From Marinobacterium_A aestuariivivens (GTDB lineage Bacteria > Pseudomonadota > Gammaproteobacteria > Pseudomonadales > Balneatricaceae), in NCBI RefSeq assembly GCF_042661465.1, contig NZ_JBHSWE010000001.1, positions 3,658,001-3,722,000 of the forward strand: a DNA stretch of 64,000 nt, written 5' to 3'. Below, one piece after another: positions 63,961-64,000 of the stretch. The first letter of the stretch is position 1. Every line of letters starts with the position of its first letter. The translations under genes and the position numbers were made by a program. Under the pieces are notes generated by a model, which searched no databases, had not been told where the DNA came from, and saw only the letters and a program-made list of their open reading frames with translations.

Positions 63961-64000
63961 AATTAAAACCGACGACGGAGCATTGGGAAAATACCGCTGG

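Noticed and set aside
1..64000. tRNA, rRNA, CRISPR or prophage
   Set aside because: No cloverleaf, rRNA stretch, repeat-spacer array or phage gene cluster was recognised; a covariance-model scan would be needed to exclude small RNAs.

Overview
The window is GC-rich, densely coded DNA from a gammaproteobacterium, most likely a halotolerant marine heterotroph of the Oceanospirillales/Pseudomonadales type. The evidence is an ectoine hydroxylase, a betaine/proline-type ABC uptake system, two TRAP transporters, an N-type ATPase, a Psp stress system, a Zur-boxed folE2 and a long-form isocitrate lyase. No rRNA, tRNA or CRISPR was seen. The species cannot be named from this.

Layout. 1-1756: 5' part of a FAN1-type VRR-NUC nuclease (-), then a HEPN/MNT pair (+). 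1785-8005: N-ATPase operon (-) in the order atpD-C-Q-B-E-F-A-G, with no atpR. 8117-13489: TRAP transporter (-), divergent LysR and an agmatinase-family ureohydrolase (+). 13588-14900: a DUF2798 gene with an amber stop, a DUF2938 membrane protein and a divergent MerR regulator with a SoxR-like operator. 15050-18707: isocitrate lyase, a LysR, and folE2 with a perfect Zur-like palindrome. 18743-19900: internally deleted ISAs1-family IS. 20183-28235: MFS exporter, tpx, two GST-type proteins, DUF3820, a PAS-GAF-GGDEF protein, DoxX-pirin and a LysR. 28282-31089: a three-domain ACP / acyl-AMP ligase / PlsC protein. 31145-34331: proVWX-type ABC transporter. 34472-37827: glutarate module (lhgO, glaH, csiR-like). 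38021-43756: LysR, omega-aminotransferase and a second TRAP system. 43890-46533: trpBA with a divergent TetR. 46668-49922: a membrane monooxygenase-fold protein and pspFABC. 49926-51300: DUF6455 and a Tat-type aldo/keto reductase. 51389-58201: an operon of di-CxxCH cytochrome lipoprotein, GMC oxidoreductase and multi-TM patatin. 58725-62650: PPP phosphatase, YyaL-type protein with a DsbD-like tail, and ectD. 62902-63900: a second, differently deleted copy of the same IS.

Functional reading. Much of the window is uptake and catabolism of nitrogenous or dicarboxylate compounds: TRAP plus ureohydrolase, TRAP plus aminotransferase, and glutarate to 2-hydroxyglutarate to 2-oxoglutarate. The rest is mostly osmotic, envelope and metal stress: betaine ABC transporter, EctD, Psp, FolE2/Zur, Tpx.

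Two features run through the whole window. First, about 20 recognisable genes or domains are broken by single-base losses, mostly in short G/C runs. This looks like consensus error in the assembly rather than mass pseudogenisation, so broken genes are reported here as whole loci with the break located. Second, a family of palindromic intergenic elements beginning TAGGGTGG recurs. At three gene ends the element's terminal TAG is itself the stop codon.
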